From Micromonospora halophytica (GTDB taxonomy: Bacteria; Actinomycetota; Actinomycetes; Mycobacteriales; Micromonosporaceae): a stretch of 64,000 bases of DNA. Under the pieces are notes generated by a model. The model did not search any database, was not told the DNA's origin, and saw only the letters and a program-made list of their open reading frames with translations. Shown here piece after piece: positions 53,636 through 61,724 of this stretch (position 1 is its first letter; the number at the start of each line of letters is the position of its first letter). The stretch covers positions 79,581 to 143,580 of the forward strand of contig NZ_FMDN01000016.1 of NCBI RefSeq assembly GCF_900090245.1, in the 5' to 3' direction. Made by a program: the position numbers and the translations under genes.

Positions 53636-53998
53636 TCAGTAGACCAGCGCCCGCGCCCCCTCGGCCATCGTCTCCTCGACGAACACGGCCGCGCCGGCGA
53701 TGCGTACGCCGGGGAGCACGTCGCCCGGGCCGATGTCCCGGCGGGCGGCGCACTGGGTGCAGGCGGTCACCCGGCCGGTGGTCAGGATGACGTGCAGCAG
53801 CTCGGCCAGCGGCGCCGAGTGCGGCAGGGCGAACTGCTCCGCCCGGCCGGGGAGCGCGAACCAGGTCGACTCGCCGGTCAGCCAGAGCGACACCTCCACC
53901 CCGGCTGCCGCGGCGGTGGCGGCGACGGTGAAGGCCTGGGCGCACCGCTCGGGCGCGTCCGCCCCGGCGGTGGCCTTGACGACGAGAGTGCGAGCCAT
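53636..53998 (-). CDS. DsrE-family protein
   Basis: A 120-aa protein. The beta-alpha opening is MARTLVVKATAGADAPERC, followed by VSLWLTGESTWFALPG and the cysteine pair in GRVTACTQCAARRDI. It resembles DsrE/DsrF-like sulfur-relay folds. A persulfide carrier role is possible through the paired Cys. TATGCT ends 7 nt before the ATG at 53998, so it is probably leaderless. It shares an overlapping promoter with the small plus-strand gene. Confidence 0.82.
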   Translation of the reverse strand: MARTLVVKATAGADAPERCAQAFTVAATAAAAGVEVSLWLTGESTWFALPGRAEQFALPHSAPLAELLHVILTTGRVTACTQCAARRDIGPGDVLPGVRIAGAAVFVEETMAEGARALVY

Positions 53999-54005
53999 GG
54001 CAGCC

Positions 54006-54015
54006 AGCATAGGAT
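54006..54015. promoter_or_regulatory. Overlapping divergent -10 elements
   Basis: In AGCATAGGAT the minus-strand hexamer TATGCT (54011-54006) and the plus-strand hexamer TAGGAT (54010-54015) share the central TA. Each lies 7 nt from a start codon: DsrE on the minus strand and the small membrane protein on the plus strand. Confidence 0.6.
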
Positions 54016-54022
54016 GACCATG

Positions 54023-54127
54023 ATGGTTACCGAGATCGGGTTCGTCAGCCTGCTGGTCGCGGGTCTCGGCGGGCTCGCCGGCGGCCTGGTCTACCTGGCG
54101 GTACGCATATCGAGAGGACATTGGTGA
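54023..54127 (+). CDS. 34-aa single-pass membrane microprotein
   Basis: It begins MVTEIGFVSLLVAGLGG, has one membrane helix and ends in RISRGHW. An ATG at 54020 is also possible. TAGGAT ends 7 nt upstream of 54023. Its stop (GTGA overlap at 54124) abuts a downstream 51-bp repeat copy that opens a further short frame. Function unknown. Confidence 0.55.
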   Translation: MVTEIGFVSLLVAGLGGLAGGLVYLAVRISRGHW

Positions 54128-54233
54128 GCGCGAGGAGCGAGCCGGGTCTGCGAGCCCCGCAGTCGCGAACGGAGGTGGCGCGGTGAGCGCGAGGAGCGAG
54201 CCGGGTCTGCGAGCCCCGCAGTCGCGAACGGAG
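54124..54233 (+). repeat. Tandem 51-bp direct repeat with chained micro-frames
   Basis: Two identical 51-bp units (54124-54174 and 54183-54233) are separated by 8 bp. Each starts with GTGAGC and is open as M-S-A-R-S-E-P-G-L-R-A-P-Q-S-R-T-E. The first frame stops at 54186 within the GTGA of the second. The second stops inside the start region of the FABP gene (GTG at 54250). The upstream microprotein also ends in a GTGA overlap with unit 1. Confidence 0.75.
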
Positions 54234-54249
54234 AAGGGCGGAGTGAGCG

Positions 54250-54840
54250 GTGAGCGATGAGAACCCGCTGCAACCGCCGTGGCTGAACGCGCCGCCGGTC
54301 GGGGAGTACCCGTACGAGGAGAGCCACGACCTGCGGGTCGGGCCGAAGCTGCACCCGACGCTGGACGGCCTGCTGCCGTACGTCGGGGTGTGGCGCGGTC
54401 GGGGCCGGGGCGGTTTCCCCACCATCGAGGACTTCGACTTCGCACAGGAGATCCGGATCAGCCATGACGGCCGTCCGTTCCTGTTCTACGAGTCCCGCGC
54501 CTGGCTGCTCGACGAGCAGAGCCGGCCGGTGCGCCCGGCCGGGCGTGAGGTGGGCTGGTGGCGTCCGGTGCTCAACGGTGACCGGGCCACCGACGAGTTG
54601 GAGGCCCTGATGACGACTCCGACCGGGATCATGGAGCTGCACATCGGCAAGCGCAAGGGCACCCAGATCGAGTTCGCCACCGACGCGGTGCTGCGTACCG
54701 CCACCGCCAAGGAGGTGACCGCCGGTGCCCGCCTGTTCGGCATCGTCGAGGGTGCGCTGCTCTACGCCCAGGAGATGGCCGGCATGGGTCACGCCCTCAG
54801 CCCGCACCTCTCCGCCCGCCTCATCCGGGTAGCCGGCTGA
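54250..54840 (+). CDS. FABP/nitrobindin-like heme-binding beta-barrel protein
   Basis: A 196-aa protein. LLPYVGVWRGRGRGGFPTI is the nitrobindin GxWxGxG loop. The strands FAQEIRISHDGRPFLFYESR, GWWRPV and GIMELHIGK follow, and the late segment HALSPHLSARL is typical. These proteins bind ferric heme and handle nitric oxide or peroxynitrite. The GTG at 54250 begins SDENPLQPPWLN. It lies directly after the tandem 51-bp repeats, which may affect its translation. Confidence 0.9.
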   Translation: MSDENPLQPPWLNAPPVGEYPYEESHDLRVGPKLHPTLDGLLPYVGVWRGRGRGGFPTIEDFDFAQEIRISHDGRPFLFYESRAWLLDEQSRPVRPAGREVGWWRPVLNGDRATDELEALMTTPTGIMELHIGKRKGTQIEFATDAVLRTATAKEVTAGARLFGIVEGALLYAQEMAGMGHALSPHLSARLIRVAG

Positions 54841-54873
54841 CCCACCCCACCGCCCCCGACACCGCCCCCTTGA

Positions 54874-55749
54874 TCAACGCCCAGGGGCGGTGAGGGGTGG
54901 TCGGGGGAGGGGGTGGGACAGGAGGGTCTGGAGTCGCTCCGTGTGGGGGCTGCGGGCGAGTCGGGTGGTGTCGAGGGTGCGGACCTCGACCAGGCCACGT
55001 ACGGACGAGGTGAACCAGACCCCGTCGGCGGCGGCCAGTCGTTGCGGGGTCGCCATGCGTTCGTCGGCGGCGAGGCCGACGTCGGCGGCGTGGGCGAGGA
55101 GCCAGGCGCAGGTGGTGCCGGGGAGGATCCCCGTCGCCCCGGCCGGCACGGTGCAGAGCGTCCCACCCTCCAGCCAGACCACGTTCGCGCTCGGCCCTTC
55201 CAGCACGTACCCGTCGCTGGAGACCCAGAGCACCTCGTCCACACCGTTGCGGGCCGCCCAGCGTCGGGCCGCGGCGTTCACGGCGTACGAGGTCGACTTG
55301 ATCCCGGCGGGCAGCCAGTCCAGTTCGGGGCGGGCTGTGGCCGGGACCCCGAGGGAGAGGCTGACCGCCGTGACGCCTTCCCGCCGGGCCCGCCTGGAGG
55401 CGGCCGGCACCTCGGCGAGGGTGGCGTAGACCGTCGGCAGTCCGCCGCCCTCCGGGCCGCGTGTGCAGACCAGCCGCAGCGCCCCCTCCACCTGCGCCGG
55501 CCACCCGGCGGCCACCGTGTTCAGGAGTTCGACCAGGGCGTCCTCCGGCGGCAGCGGCAGCTCGACGGCGGCGGCACCGGCCCGCAGCCGGGCCAGGTGC
55601 GCGTCCGGCAGCCAGGGCCGGCCACCGCGCAGGTGCATCGTCTCGAACAGGCCGTCGCCGTGCAGCACACCGAGGTCGTCGCCGCGTAGCGCCGGTTCTC
55701 CGGCCGGTACGACACCCCGGCCCAGCACGGCGATCCTCGGTGCCTCCAT
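54874..55749 (-). CDS. Class IV aminotransferase, aminodeoxychorismate lyase-like
   Basis: A 291-aa PLP fold-type IV enzyme. HGDGLFETMHLRGGRPWL is the N-terminal signature. The PLP lysine is in GIKSTSYAVN, and EVLWVSSDGYVLEGPSANVVW and GILPGTT are conserved. PabC (4-amino-4-deoxychorismate lyase for folate) is the best guess; a branched-chain or D-amino acid aminotransferase is possible. TAGGCT ends 8 nt before the ATG, indicating a leaderless start. No pabAB is adjacent. Confidence 0.83.
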   Translation of the reverse strand: MEAPRIAVLGRGVVPAGEPALRGDDLGVLHGDGLFETMHLRGGRPWLPDAHLARLRAGAAAVELPLPPEDALVELLNTVAAGWPAQVEGALRLVCTRGPEGGGLPTVYATLAEVPAASRRARREGVTAVSLSLGVPATARPELDWLPAGIKSTSYAVNAAARRWAARNGVDEVLWVSSDGYVLEGPSANVVWLEGGTLCTVPAGATGILPGTTCAWLLAHAADVGLAADERMATPQRLAAADGVWFTSSVRGLVEVRTLDTTRLARSPHTERLQTLLSHPLPRPPLTAPGR

Positions 55750-55878
55750 GGCCGTCCAGCCTAGTGACCGGCCGGCTGGCCGCCGTACGGGCGTGCGGCG
55801 GGCCTCGGGCGGGTGTCGAGTCCCTCACCGCCGGCGACGGTCGGCCGGGGCGGCGGGTGGCCGAACTATGATCTAACG

Positions 55879-56307
55879 GTGTCCGAATCCTCCCTCGCGG
55901 AAATGCTCCGCTCCCGTGGGCTGCGGCTGACGGCCCAGCGGCAGCTGGTGCTCCAGGCCGTGCTGGACCTGGGGCACGCCACGCCGGAGCAGGTGCACAC
56001 GGCGGTCCGCGAGGTCGCCGCCGGGGTCAACATCACCACCATCTACCGCACCCTGGAGCTGCTGGAGCGGCTCGGGCTGGTGACTCACACCCACCTGTCG
56101 CACGGGGCGCCGACCTACCACGCCGCCGGTGAGCACCAGCACGTCCACCTGGTCTGCCGGGAGTGCGGAGCGATCGACGAGATCGACCCGGAGCTGATGC
56201 GCCCGCTCGCCGACCGGCTGGCGACCGAGCGCGGGTTCCGGGTGGACATCGGGCACGTGGCGCTCTTCGGCGTCTGCGGCAACTGCGAGGACGGGGAACC
56301 GAAATGA
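55879..56307 (+). CDS. Fur-family metalloregulator
   Basis: A 142-aa protein of usual length. The winged helix has LRLTAQRQLVLQAVLDLGHATPEQVH and VNITTIYRTLELLERLGLV. Metal-site residues are in GEHQHVHLVCRECG and the C-terminal CGNC. Fur, Zur and Nur cannot be told apart by eye, though the two CxxC motifs form a structural zinc site. TATGAT ends 6 nt before the GTG, a strong leaderless promoter. It overlaps the ygfZ-like gene by 4 bp. Confidence 0.92.
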   Translation: MSESSLAEMLRSRGLRLTAQRQLVLQAVLDLGHATPEQVHTAVREVAAGVNITTIYRTLELLERLGLVTHTHLSHGAPTYHAAGEHQHVHLVCRECGAIDEIDPELMRPLADRLATERGFRVDIGHVALFGVCGNCEDGEPK

Positions 56308-57416
56308 TCGACATCGCGGGAGCGGTGGCCGTCGAGGCGATCGACGAGGCCAGCCGGGACCAGCCGGACCCGGAGCACCGGGCGGCCGGGGTCCGGGGGG
56401 TGGCCGCGCACTACGGCGACCCGATGCGTGAGCAGCGCACCCTGGAGACCGCCGTCGCCCTGGTGGACCGGTCGCACCGGGGCGTCGTGGCGGTGCCCGG
56501 CGAGGAGCGGATCGGGTGGCTGCACACCCTGACCAGTCAGCACCTGGCGACGCTGCGGCCCTGGCAGGGGACCGAGCTGCTGGTGCTCAGCCCGCACGGC
56601 CACGTCGAGCAGCACGCGATGGTCGCCGAGGACGGCGAGACCACCTGGCTCGACACCGAGCCGGGCATGACCGGCGGGCTGTTGTCGTACCTGGAGAAGA
56701 TGCGGTTCTTCAGCAGGGTGGAGCCGCGTGACGCCACCGCCGACCACGCGCTGCTCTCGCTGGTCGGCCCGGAGGCCGTCGAGGCCGTCGGGGCGCTCGG
56801 CGTGACCGGGCTGGCCGAGCCCGACGCGGTCGCGGTGCCGGGTCCGAAGTTCCGTGCCGGCGAGCTGCCGCCCCGGCCCACCGTCGTGTACGACGTGAAG
56901 CCGCTGCCCGCCGGCGGCTGGGCCCGCCGGGGCCCGCTCGGGGTGGACCTGCTGGTGCCCCGGCCGGCCATGGACCGGGTCGTCGCCGAGGTGCGCGGCA
57001 ACGGGGTGCCGGTGGCCGGGCTGTGGGCGTACGAGGCGGTGCGGGTGGCCGCCCGGCGGCCCCGGGCCGGGGTGGACACCGACCACCGGACCATCCCCGC
57101 CGAGGTGGGCCTGATCGGCTCGGCGGTGCATCTGGACAAGGGGTGCTACCGCGGTCAGGAGACGGTGGCCCGGGTGCACAACATGGGCAGGCCGCCCCGC
57201 CGCCTCGTCCTGCTGCACCTGGACGGGGTCACCACCGACCAGCCACCGGCCGCCGGCACGCCGGTCACGCTCGACGGCCGGGCGGTCGGCTTCGTCGGCA
57301 CCGCCGTGCACCACCACGAGTTGGGTCAGGTCGCCCTCGCCGTGGTCAAGCGCAACGTCGCCGACGACTCCCGGCTGCTGGTGGGGGAGAGCGCCGCCGC
57401 GATCGACCCGGCGTAA
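56304..57416 (+). CDS. YgfZ/CAF17-like folate-binding protein (Fe-S maintenance)
   Basis: A 370-aa protein with a GcvT-like fold and the diagnostic KGCYRGQETVARV motif (Lys279, Cys281). YgfZ/Iba57 proteins use folate to support maturation or repair of certain Fe-S enzymes such as MiaB. It lacks the GcvT catalytic features. The ATG at 56304 overlaps the fur stop (ATGA), so it is co-translated with the regulator, linking metal sensing with Fe-S maintenance. Confidence 0.92.
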   Translation: MIDIAGAVAVEAIDEASRDQPDPEHRAAGVRGVAAHYGDPMREQRTLETAVALVDRSHRGVVAVPGEERIGWLHTLTSQHLATLRPWQGTELLVLSPHGHVEQHAMVAEDGETTWLDTEPGMTGGLLSYLEKMRFFSRVEPRDATADHALLSLVGPEAVEAVGALGVTGLAEPDAVAVPGPKFRAGELPPRPTVVYDVKPLPAGGWARRGPLGVDLLVPRPAMDRVVAEVRGNGVPVAGLWAYEAVRVAARRPRAGVDTDHRTIPAEVGLIGSAVHLDKGCYRGQETVARVHNMGRPPRRLVLLHLDGVTTDQPPAAGTPVTLDGRAVGFVGTAVHHHELGQVALAVVKRNVADDSRLLVGESAAAIDPA

Positions 57417-57541
57417 GGGTGCCGGGTCATCGCACATCTCGCAGGAAGGTTTCCGCTGCGGCAACACGACACGCGCGGTTCTTCCGTCGTAGCGCGATCC
57501 GGGCGTCGACTCGGCGGCGGGTGGGCGTCTAGGATCCGGGC

Positions 57542-58369
57542 ATGACGACAGGGACGTTGATCACGGTTGCCCCCACCGGCGCGGAGTCGGCCAAGGCGGA
57601 GGTGCCGGCGCTGCCGGTGACCCTCGACGAGCTGCTGCTGACCGCCAAGGAGTGCGAGGCGCTCGGCGCCGCCGTGATCCACGTCCACATCCGCGACGAC
57701 GACGCGAAGCCGACCCTGGACCAGGGCCGGCTGCGGGAGACCGTGGCCGCGCTGCGGGAGAGCACCGACCTGATCGTGCAGCTCTCCTCCGGCGGCGCGG
57801 TCACCGACCCGGAGTCCGACCGGCTCGCGGTGCTCGACGCCGCACCTGACATGGCCTCGTGCACCATGGGCACGGTCAACTTCGGCGACGACGTCTTCCT
57901 CAACCGCTGGGAGTTCATCGTCGACCTGCACACCCGGATGCAGGAGCGCGGTGTCGTGCCGGAGTACGAGATCTTCGACCTCGGTCACCTCACCGCCCTC
58001 CAGCGGCTGCTCGGCAAGTACGGCCTGCCGCACGGCGGCCATGTGCACGTCGACTTCGTGATGGGCGTGCCGGGCGGGATGCCGGGCACCACCGCCACCC
58101 TGGTCGCCGCCCAGCAGATGCTGCGTGACCTGCCCGAGGGCACCACCTTCTCGGCCACCGGCATCGGCCGCAGCACCATTGCGGTGATGCTGGCCTCGCT
58201 CTCGGCCGGCGGCCACCTGCGCGTCGGCATGGAGGACACCGTCACGTACGCCAAGGGGCGTCCGGTGGAGTCCAACATGCAGCTCGTCGCCCGCGCGGTC
58301 GGCTTCGCCCAGCTCGCCCAGCGTCCGCCGCTGACCACCGCCGAGGCCCGGCAGCTCCTCGGCCTGTAA
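57542..58369 (+). CDS. BKACE-family 3-keto acid cleavage protein
   Basis: A 275-aa TIM-barrel enzyme. Zinc ligands are His47 and His49 in VIHVHIRD and the HVHVDF pair near residue 170. QLSSGGAVTDPESDRLAVL and MASCTMGTVNFGDDVF match the family. BKACE enzymes condense a beta-keto acid with acetyl-CoA and cleave it to acetoacetate plus a CoA ester. The founding member acts on 3-keto-5-aminohexanoate in lysine fermentation; the substrate here is unknown. TAGGAT ends 6 nt before the ATG, indicating a leaderless start. Confidence 0.9.
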   Translation: MTTGTLITVAPTGAESAKAEVPALPVTLDELLLTAKECEALGAAVIHVHIRDDDAKPTLDQGRLRETVAALRESTDLIVQLSSGGAVTDPESDRLAVLDAAPDMASCTMGTVNFGDDVFLNRWEFIVDLHTRMQERGVVPEYEIFDLGHLTALQRLLGKYGLPHGGHVHVDFVMGVPGGMPGTTATLVAAQQMLRDLPEGTTFSATGIGRSTIAVMLASLSAGGHLRVGMEDTVTYAKGRPVESNMQLVARAVGFAQLAQRPPLTTAEARQLLGL

Positions 58370-58463
58370 GGCCGCCATCGCCCACCACCCCTGTACGCGC
58401 CGGAACCGCGCCCCTGGTCACCCCGACGACGACCCGGTCGGGGGCGTCGGTACCGTCCACTTC

Positions 58464-59423
58464 GTGGGAAAGACGTACGAGGGTGGCGCGCCGCTCGCCG
58501 AGGTGGTCCGGTCCGGTTTCGTGGAGGGTGTCCACCGTGGCTCGGTGGTGGTGCTCGACGCCGCCGGCACGCCGGTGGCCGGGGCGGGGGACGTCACCTC
58601 GCCGGTCTTCCCGCGCTCGTCGAACAAGCCGATGCAGGCGGTGGGGATGCTCCGCGCCGGGCTGCCGCTGACCGAGCCGGCCGACATCGCGCTGGTCTCG
58701 GCCAGCCACGCGGGCGAGGAGTTCCACCTGGCCCGGGTCGGGGCGTTGCTGGCCGGCGCCGGGCTGGACGCCGACGCCCTGCACTGCCCGCCGGACCTGC
58801 CGTTCGGCGACGCCGCCCGGGCTGCGGTGCTGCGGGCCGGCGGTGGGCCGACGCGGACGCAGATGAACTGCTCCGGCAAGCACACCGGGATGCTGCTCAC
58901 CTGCCTCGCCGCCGGTTGGCCGCTGGCCGGCTACTGGCGGCCGGAGCACCCGTTGCAGCAGCGGCTGACCGCCGCGATCGAGGAGTTCACCGGTGAGCGG
59001 GCGGCGGCCGTCGGGGTGGACGGCTGCGGCGCGCCGGTGCTCGCCGTCTCGCTGACCGGGCTGGCCCGGGCGTACCTGCGGTTGGTCTCCGCCGAGCCCG
59101 GCACGGTCGAGCGGACGGTCGCCGACGCGATGCGGGCGTACCCGGAGCTGGTGGGCGGGACCGAGGCGGACGACACCCGGCTGATGCGGGGCGTACCCGG
59201 GGCGCTGGCCAAGGTGGGCGCGGAGGGCGTGATCGCGGCGGTCGTGCCCGGCGTCGGCGCGGTCGCCCTGAAGATCGACGACGGCGCGGGCCGCGCCCGG
59301 ATGCCGGTGCTGGTCTCCGGGCTGCGCCGGCTCGGCGTCGAGGCCCCGGTGCTCGTCGAGTACGCGGAGTCGCCGCTGCTCGGCGGCGGCCTGCCGGTGG
59401 GCGCGGTACGCCCCGTCTGGTGA
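58464..59423 (+). CDS. Asparaginase (Rhizobium AnsA/asparaginase II Pfam type)
   Basis: A 319-aa protein of the family unrelated to E. coli asparaginases. Conserved motifs are FPRSSNKPMQAVGML, VSASHAGEEFHLARV, QMNCSGKHTGMLLTCL and VDGCGAPVLAVSL. The Ser/Lys pair in SSNKP and the SGKHTGM cysteine-containing site are characteristic. It hydrolyses asparagine to aspartate and ammonia. TACCGT ends 7 nt before the GTG at 58464, indicating a leaderless start. Confidence 0.9.
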   Translation: MGKTYEGGAPLAEVVRSGFVEGVHRGSVVVLDAAGTPVAGAGDVTSPVFPRSSNKPMQAVGMLRAGLPLTEPADIALVSASHAGEEFHLARVGALLAGAGLDADALHCPPDLPFGDAARAAVLRAGGGPTRTQMNCSGKHTGMLLTCLAAGWPLAGYWRPEHPLQQRLTAAIEEFTGERAAAVGVDGCGAPVLAVSLTGLARAYLRLVSAEPGTVERTVADAMRAYPELVGGTEADDTRLMRGVPGALAKVGAEGVIAAVVPGVGAVALKIDDGAGRARMPVLVSGLRRLGVEAPVLVEYAESPLLGGGLPVGAVRPVW

Positions 59424-59429
59424 CCCGGG

Positions 59430-60227
59430 TCAGGGCAGGAAGTCCCGCAGGGCGGCGTTGACCGCCTCGGGGCGCTCCAGCGGCAGCAGGTGGGCCGCGT
59501 CCGGCACGTCGGGCAGGCGCACCGCGCCGGGCACCTCGGCGGCGATCCGGTCGGCGAGACGGGCGATGTCCCGGATGTCGGCCGCCCCGGCGGTGGCCAG
59601 CACCGGCAGCCGCAGCTCGCCGAGCTGCCCGATCGCCGGCGGGTCCAGTTCCTCGACCTCCACCGCGCTGAGCGCCACTTCGGCGGCGAGGGCGCGCTGG
59701 TCCATCTCCTCGGCGAACGCGATCAGCTCCGGGTCGACGTCCCCGGGCTCGCGGGCCGGGCCGACCACCCAGAACCGGACCTCACCGGCGGCGCTCGCCG
59801 CGAAGTCCTCCGGGTCGACCTCGCCGACCAGTTCCTCCCACAGCTGCTCGGTCTCCTCGGACCACTCGTTGCCGGAGACGGCCGTGCCGAACAGGGCGAG
59901 TGCCGACACCCGGGCGGGGTGGGTCAGCGCGGTGTCGATCGCCACCGCGCCGCCGAAGGAGCAGCCGACCAGGGCGGCCCGGTCGATGCCGAGCGCGTCC
60001 AGCAGCCCGACCACGTCGGCGTGGTGGGCGAACGGGGCCGGGGGCAGTTCGGAGTCGCCGTACCCGCGCAGGTCGAGGGCGATCACCCGGTGCCGCTCGG
60101 CGAGGGTGGCCACCTGCCCCCGCCACATCCGCCGGTCGGCGATTCCGGCGTGCAGCAGGACCACGGCACTGCCGCTGCCCAGGTCGTCGTACGCGAGCGA
60201 CGCCCCGTTGATGTCGATCTTCGTCAC
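59430..60227 (-). CDS. Alpha/beta hydrolase
   Basis: A 265-aa alpha/beta hydrolase. The oxyanion loop is VVLLHAGIADRRMW, the nucleophile elbow is LVGCSFGGAVAID, and the C-terminal histidine is in PDAAHLLPLERPE. No substrate is evident; the fold is close to 3-oxoadipate enol-lactonase-like and other general esterases. The GTG at 60227 has TAGCTT ending 7 nt upstream, indicating a leaderless start. It is divergent from the XRE regulator, with operator-like repeats between. Confidence 0.87.
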   Translation of the reverse strand: MTKIDINGASLAYDDLGSGSAVVLLHAGIADRRMWRGQVATLAERHRVIALDLRGYGDSELPPAPFAHHADVVGLLDALGIDRAALVGCSFGGAVAIDTALTHPARVSALALFGTAVSGNEWSEETEQLWEELVGEVDPEDFAASAAGEVRFWVVGPAREPGDVDPELIAFAEEMDQRALAAEVALSAVEVEELDPPAIGQLGELRLPVLATAGAADIRDIARLADRIAAEVPGAVRLPDVPDAAHLLPLERPEAVNAALRDFLP

Positions 60228-60279
60228 GACGAGCAAGCTACGGACCGGACACCTGCTCCGCAACCGCACCCTGTGGCCT

Positions 60280-60318
60280 TGCTAACTGTGGCTAGCGCTT
60301 TGCTTGCTGGAGTTAGCA
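60280..60318. promoter_or_regulatory. Candidate operator of the XRE-hbhA locus
   Basis: TGCTAACT (60280-60287) and AGTTAGCA (60311-60318) form a perfect 8-bp inverted repeat, with a GCTAGC palindrome (60291-60296) between. The XRE gene -10 (TACCGT, 60327-60332) follows within 10 bp. Confidence 0.6.
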
Positions 60319-60338
60319 GTGCGGGCTACCGTTGGGGT

Positions 60339-60953
60339 ATGGCCGCACCCAAGGACCTACCCGACGTCGGCGGATTCATCCGCGACCTGCGCCGGAACGC
60401 CAAGATCTCGCTGCGCCAGCTCGCCGAGCAGGCCGGGGTGAGCAACCCCTACCTCAGCCAGATCGAGCGTGGGCTGCGCAAGCCCAGCGCCGAGGTGCTC
60501 CAGCAGCTCGCCAGCGCGTTGCGGGTCTCCACGCCCGCGATGTACCTGCGGGCCGGGCTGCTCGACGACAAGGAGGGGCAGGGGGTGCTCGCGGCGATCG
60601 CCGTCGACCCCGACCTGACGATGGCGCAGAAGCAGTCGCTGAGCCAGATCTACGAGACCTTCCGCCGGGAGAACCTCCGGCTCGCCGAGGCCACCGCAGC
60701 GGCCGGGCAGGACACCACCCCGACCACTGCGCCGACCGCGCCGGAGGCGCCGACCGAGGCGGCGGCCACCGCCACACCGGCCACCACCGGCCCGACCACG
60801 CCGGAGGGCACCCCGACCGAGGCCGTCCTCGAGTCGGTGGCCGTCACCGAGGCGGGCCCGGCGCCCGCACCCACCACCAGCGTCCGCACCAGCAAGGCCG
60901 CCCCGAAGGCGGCCCGGAAGGCCGCCGGAGCGGCCGAGGAGGAACAGTCATGA
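60339..60953 (+). CDS. XRE-family regulator of the HbhA-like locus
   Basis: A 204-aa protein. An HTH_3 domain (residues about 12-68) has IRDLRRNAKISLRQLAEQAG and NPYLSQIERGLRKPSAEVL. After about residue 115 a long Ala/Thr/Pro-rich low-complexity tail ends in a Lys/Ala stretch. It is equivalent in position and N-terminal sequence type to Rv0474 of M. tuberculosis, next to hbhA. TACCGT ends 6 nt before the ATG, indicating a leaderless start. Its stop overlaps the next start (ATGA). Autoregulation through the upstream dyad is inferred. Confidence 0.88.
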   Translation: MAAPKDLPDVGGFIRDLRRNAKISLRQLAEQAGVSNPYLSQIERGLRKPSAEVLQQLASALRVSTPAMYLRAGLLDDKEGQGVLAAIAVDPDLTMAQKQSLSQIYETFRRENLRLAEATAAAGQDTTPTTAPTAPEAPTEAAATATPATTGPTTPEGTPTEAVLESVAVTEAGPAPAPTTSVRTSKAAPKAARKAAGAAEEEQS

Positions 60954-61651
60954 CCCAGCCGAAGACCAACCGCATCCCGGCCCCGCTCTACGCCGCCGCC
61001 GGCGCCGGCGAACTGGCGTACCAGCAGCTGCGCAAGCTCCCCACCGTGGTGACCGAGCTGCGCGACAAGGTCGTCACCGACGGCACCAAGGTCGTCACCG
61101 AGCTCGGCGGCAAGGCCGTCGTCACCGGTGTCGAGCTGCGCCAGAAGGCCACCGAGACCTTCCGGACCGCCAACCAGACCGCGACCGGCCTGCGTGAGAA
61201 GGCCGTCCCGGCCGACCTCGACCTGGACAGGCTGCGCGAGGCCGCCACCCGCAACGCCGCCGCCGTGCTGGCCGGTGCGCACGCCGCCCAGGAGCGGGCG
61301 CTGGCCGCGTACGGCGCGCTGATCGCCCGGGGCGAGCGCGTCGTCGGCGCCGGCGTGCTGGAGGCCGCCGACACCGTCAACGCCGACATCGAGGCGACCG
61401 ACGCCACCGTCGGTGCCGAGGTGAAGACCGTGCCGGCCGAGACCCCGGTCGCGAAGACCGAGGTGGTCCCCACCCCGGTCGCGAAGACCGAGGTCCCCAC
61501 CCCGGCCGAGGTGGCCGAGGTCGTCGAGGCCAAGCCGGCCGCGGCGAAGGTGACCCGCCCGCGGGCCACCCGGGCCGCCGCCAAGCCGGCCACCACCCCG
61601 TCGGCCAAGCTGCCGAAGGCCACGAAGCGGACCCGTCCGGCCGCCGAGTAA
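60950..61651 (+). CDS. HbhA-like heparin-binding haemagglutinin homologue
   Basis: A 233-aa protein. A helical, coiled-coil-like central region (about residues 15-145, with KLPTVVTELRDKVVTDGTK and ELRQKATETFRTAN) is followed by a Lys/Ala/Pro-rich tail with two near-identical TPVAKTEV segments. Mycobacterial HbhA has the same layout; its Lys-rich tail binds heparan sulfate and the protein also associates with membrane and intracytosolic lipid inclusions. In a soil actinomycete a lipid or envelope role is more likely than adhesion. It is co-translated with the XRE gene. Confidence 0.82.
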   Translation: MTQPKTNRIPAPLYAAAGAGELAYQQLRKLPTVVTELRDKVVTDGTKVVTELGGKAVVTGVELRQKATETFRTANQTATGLREKAVPADLDLDRLREAATRNAAAVLAGAHAAQERALAAYGALIARGERVVGAGVLEAADTVNADIEATDATVGAEVKTVPAETPVAKTEVVPTPVAKTEVPTPAEVAEVVEAKPAAAKVTRPRATRAAAKPATTPSAKLPKATKRTRPAAE

Positions 61652-61667
61652 GGATCCGACGCCGGTA

Positions 61668-61705
61668 CGACCCCGGAAGCGTCCTGTGGGACGTTTCCGG
61701 GGTCG
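61668..61705 (+). terminator. Terminator after the hbhA-like gene
   Basis: A 17-bp stem starting CGACCCCGGAA, with one wobble and a TGTG loop. It ends 6 bp before the -10 of the DUF2516 gene. Confidence 0.85.
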
Positions 61706-61724
61706 TCGGCATATGCTGGCCGTC

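Noticed and set aside
51123..53945. Longer form of the debranching enzyme starting near 53945
   Set aside because: The extension is Arg/Gly-rich shadow of the SCP2 and DsrE genes; the ATG pair at 53180 with ATGA coupling is the real start.
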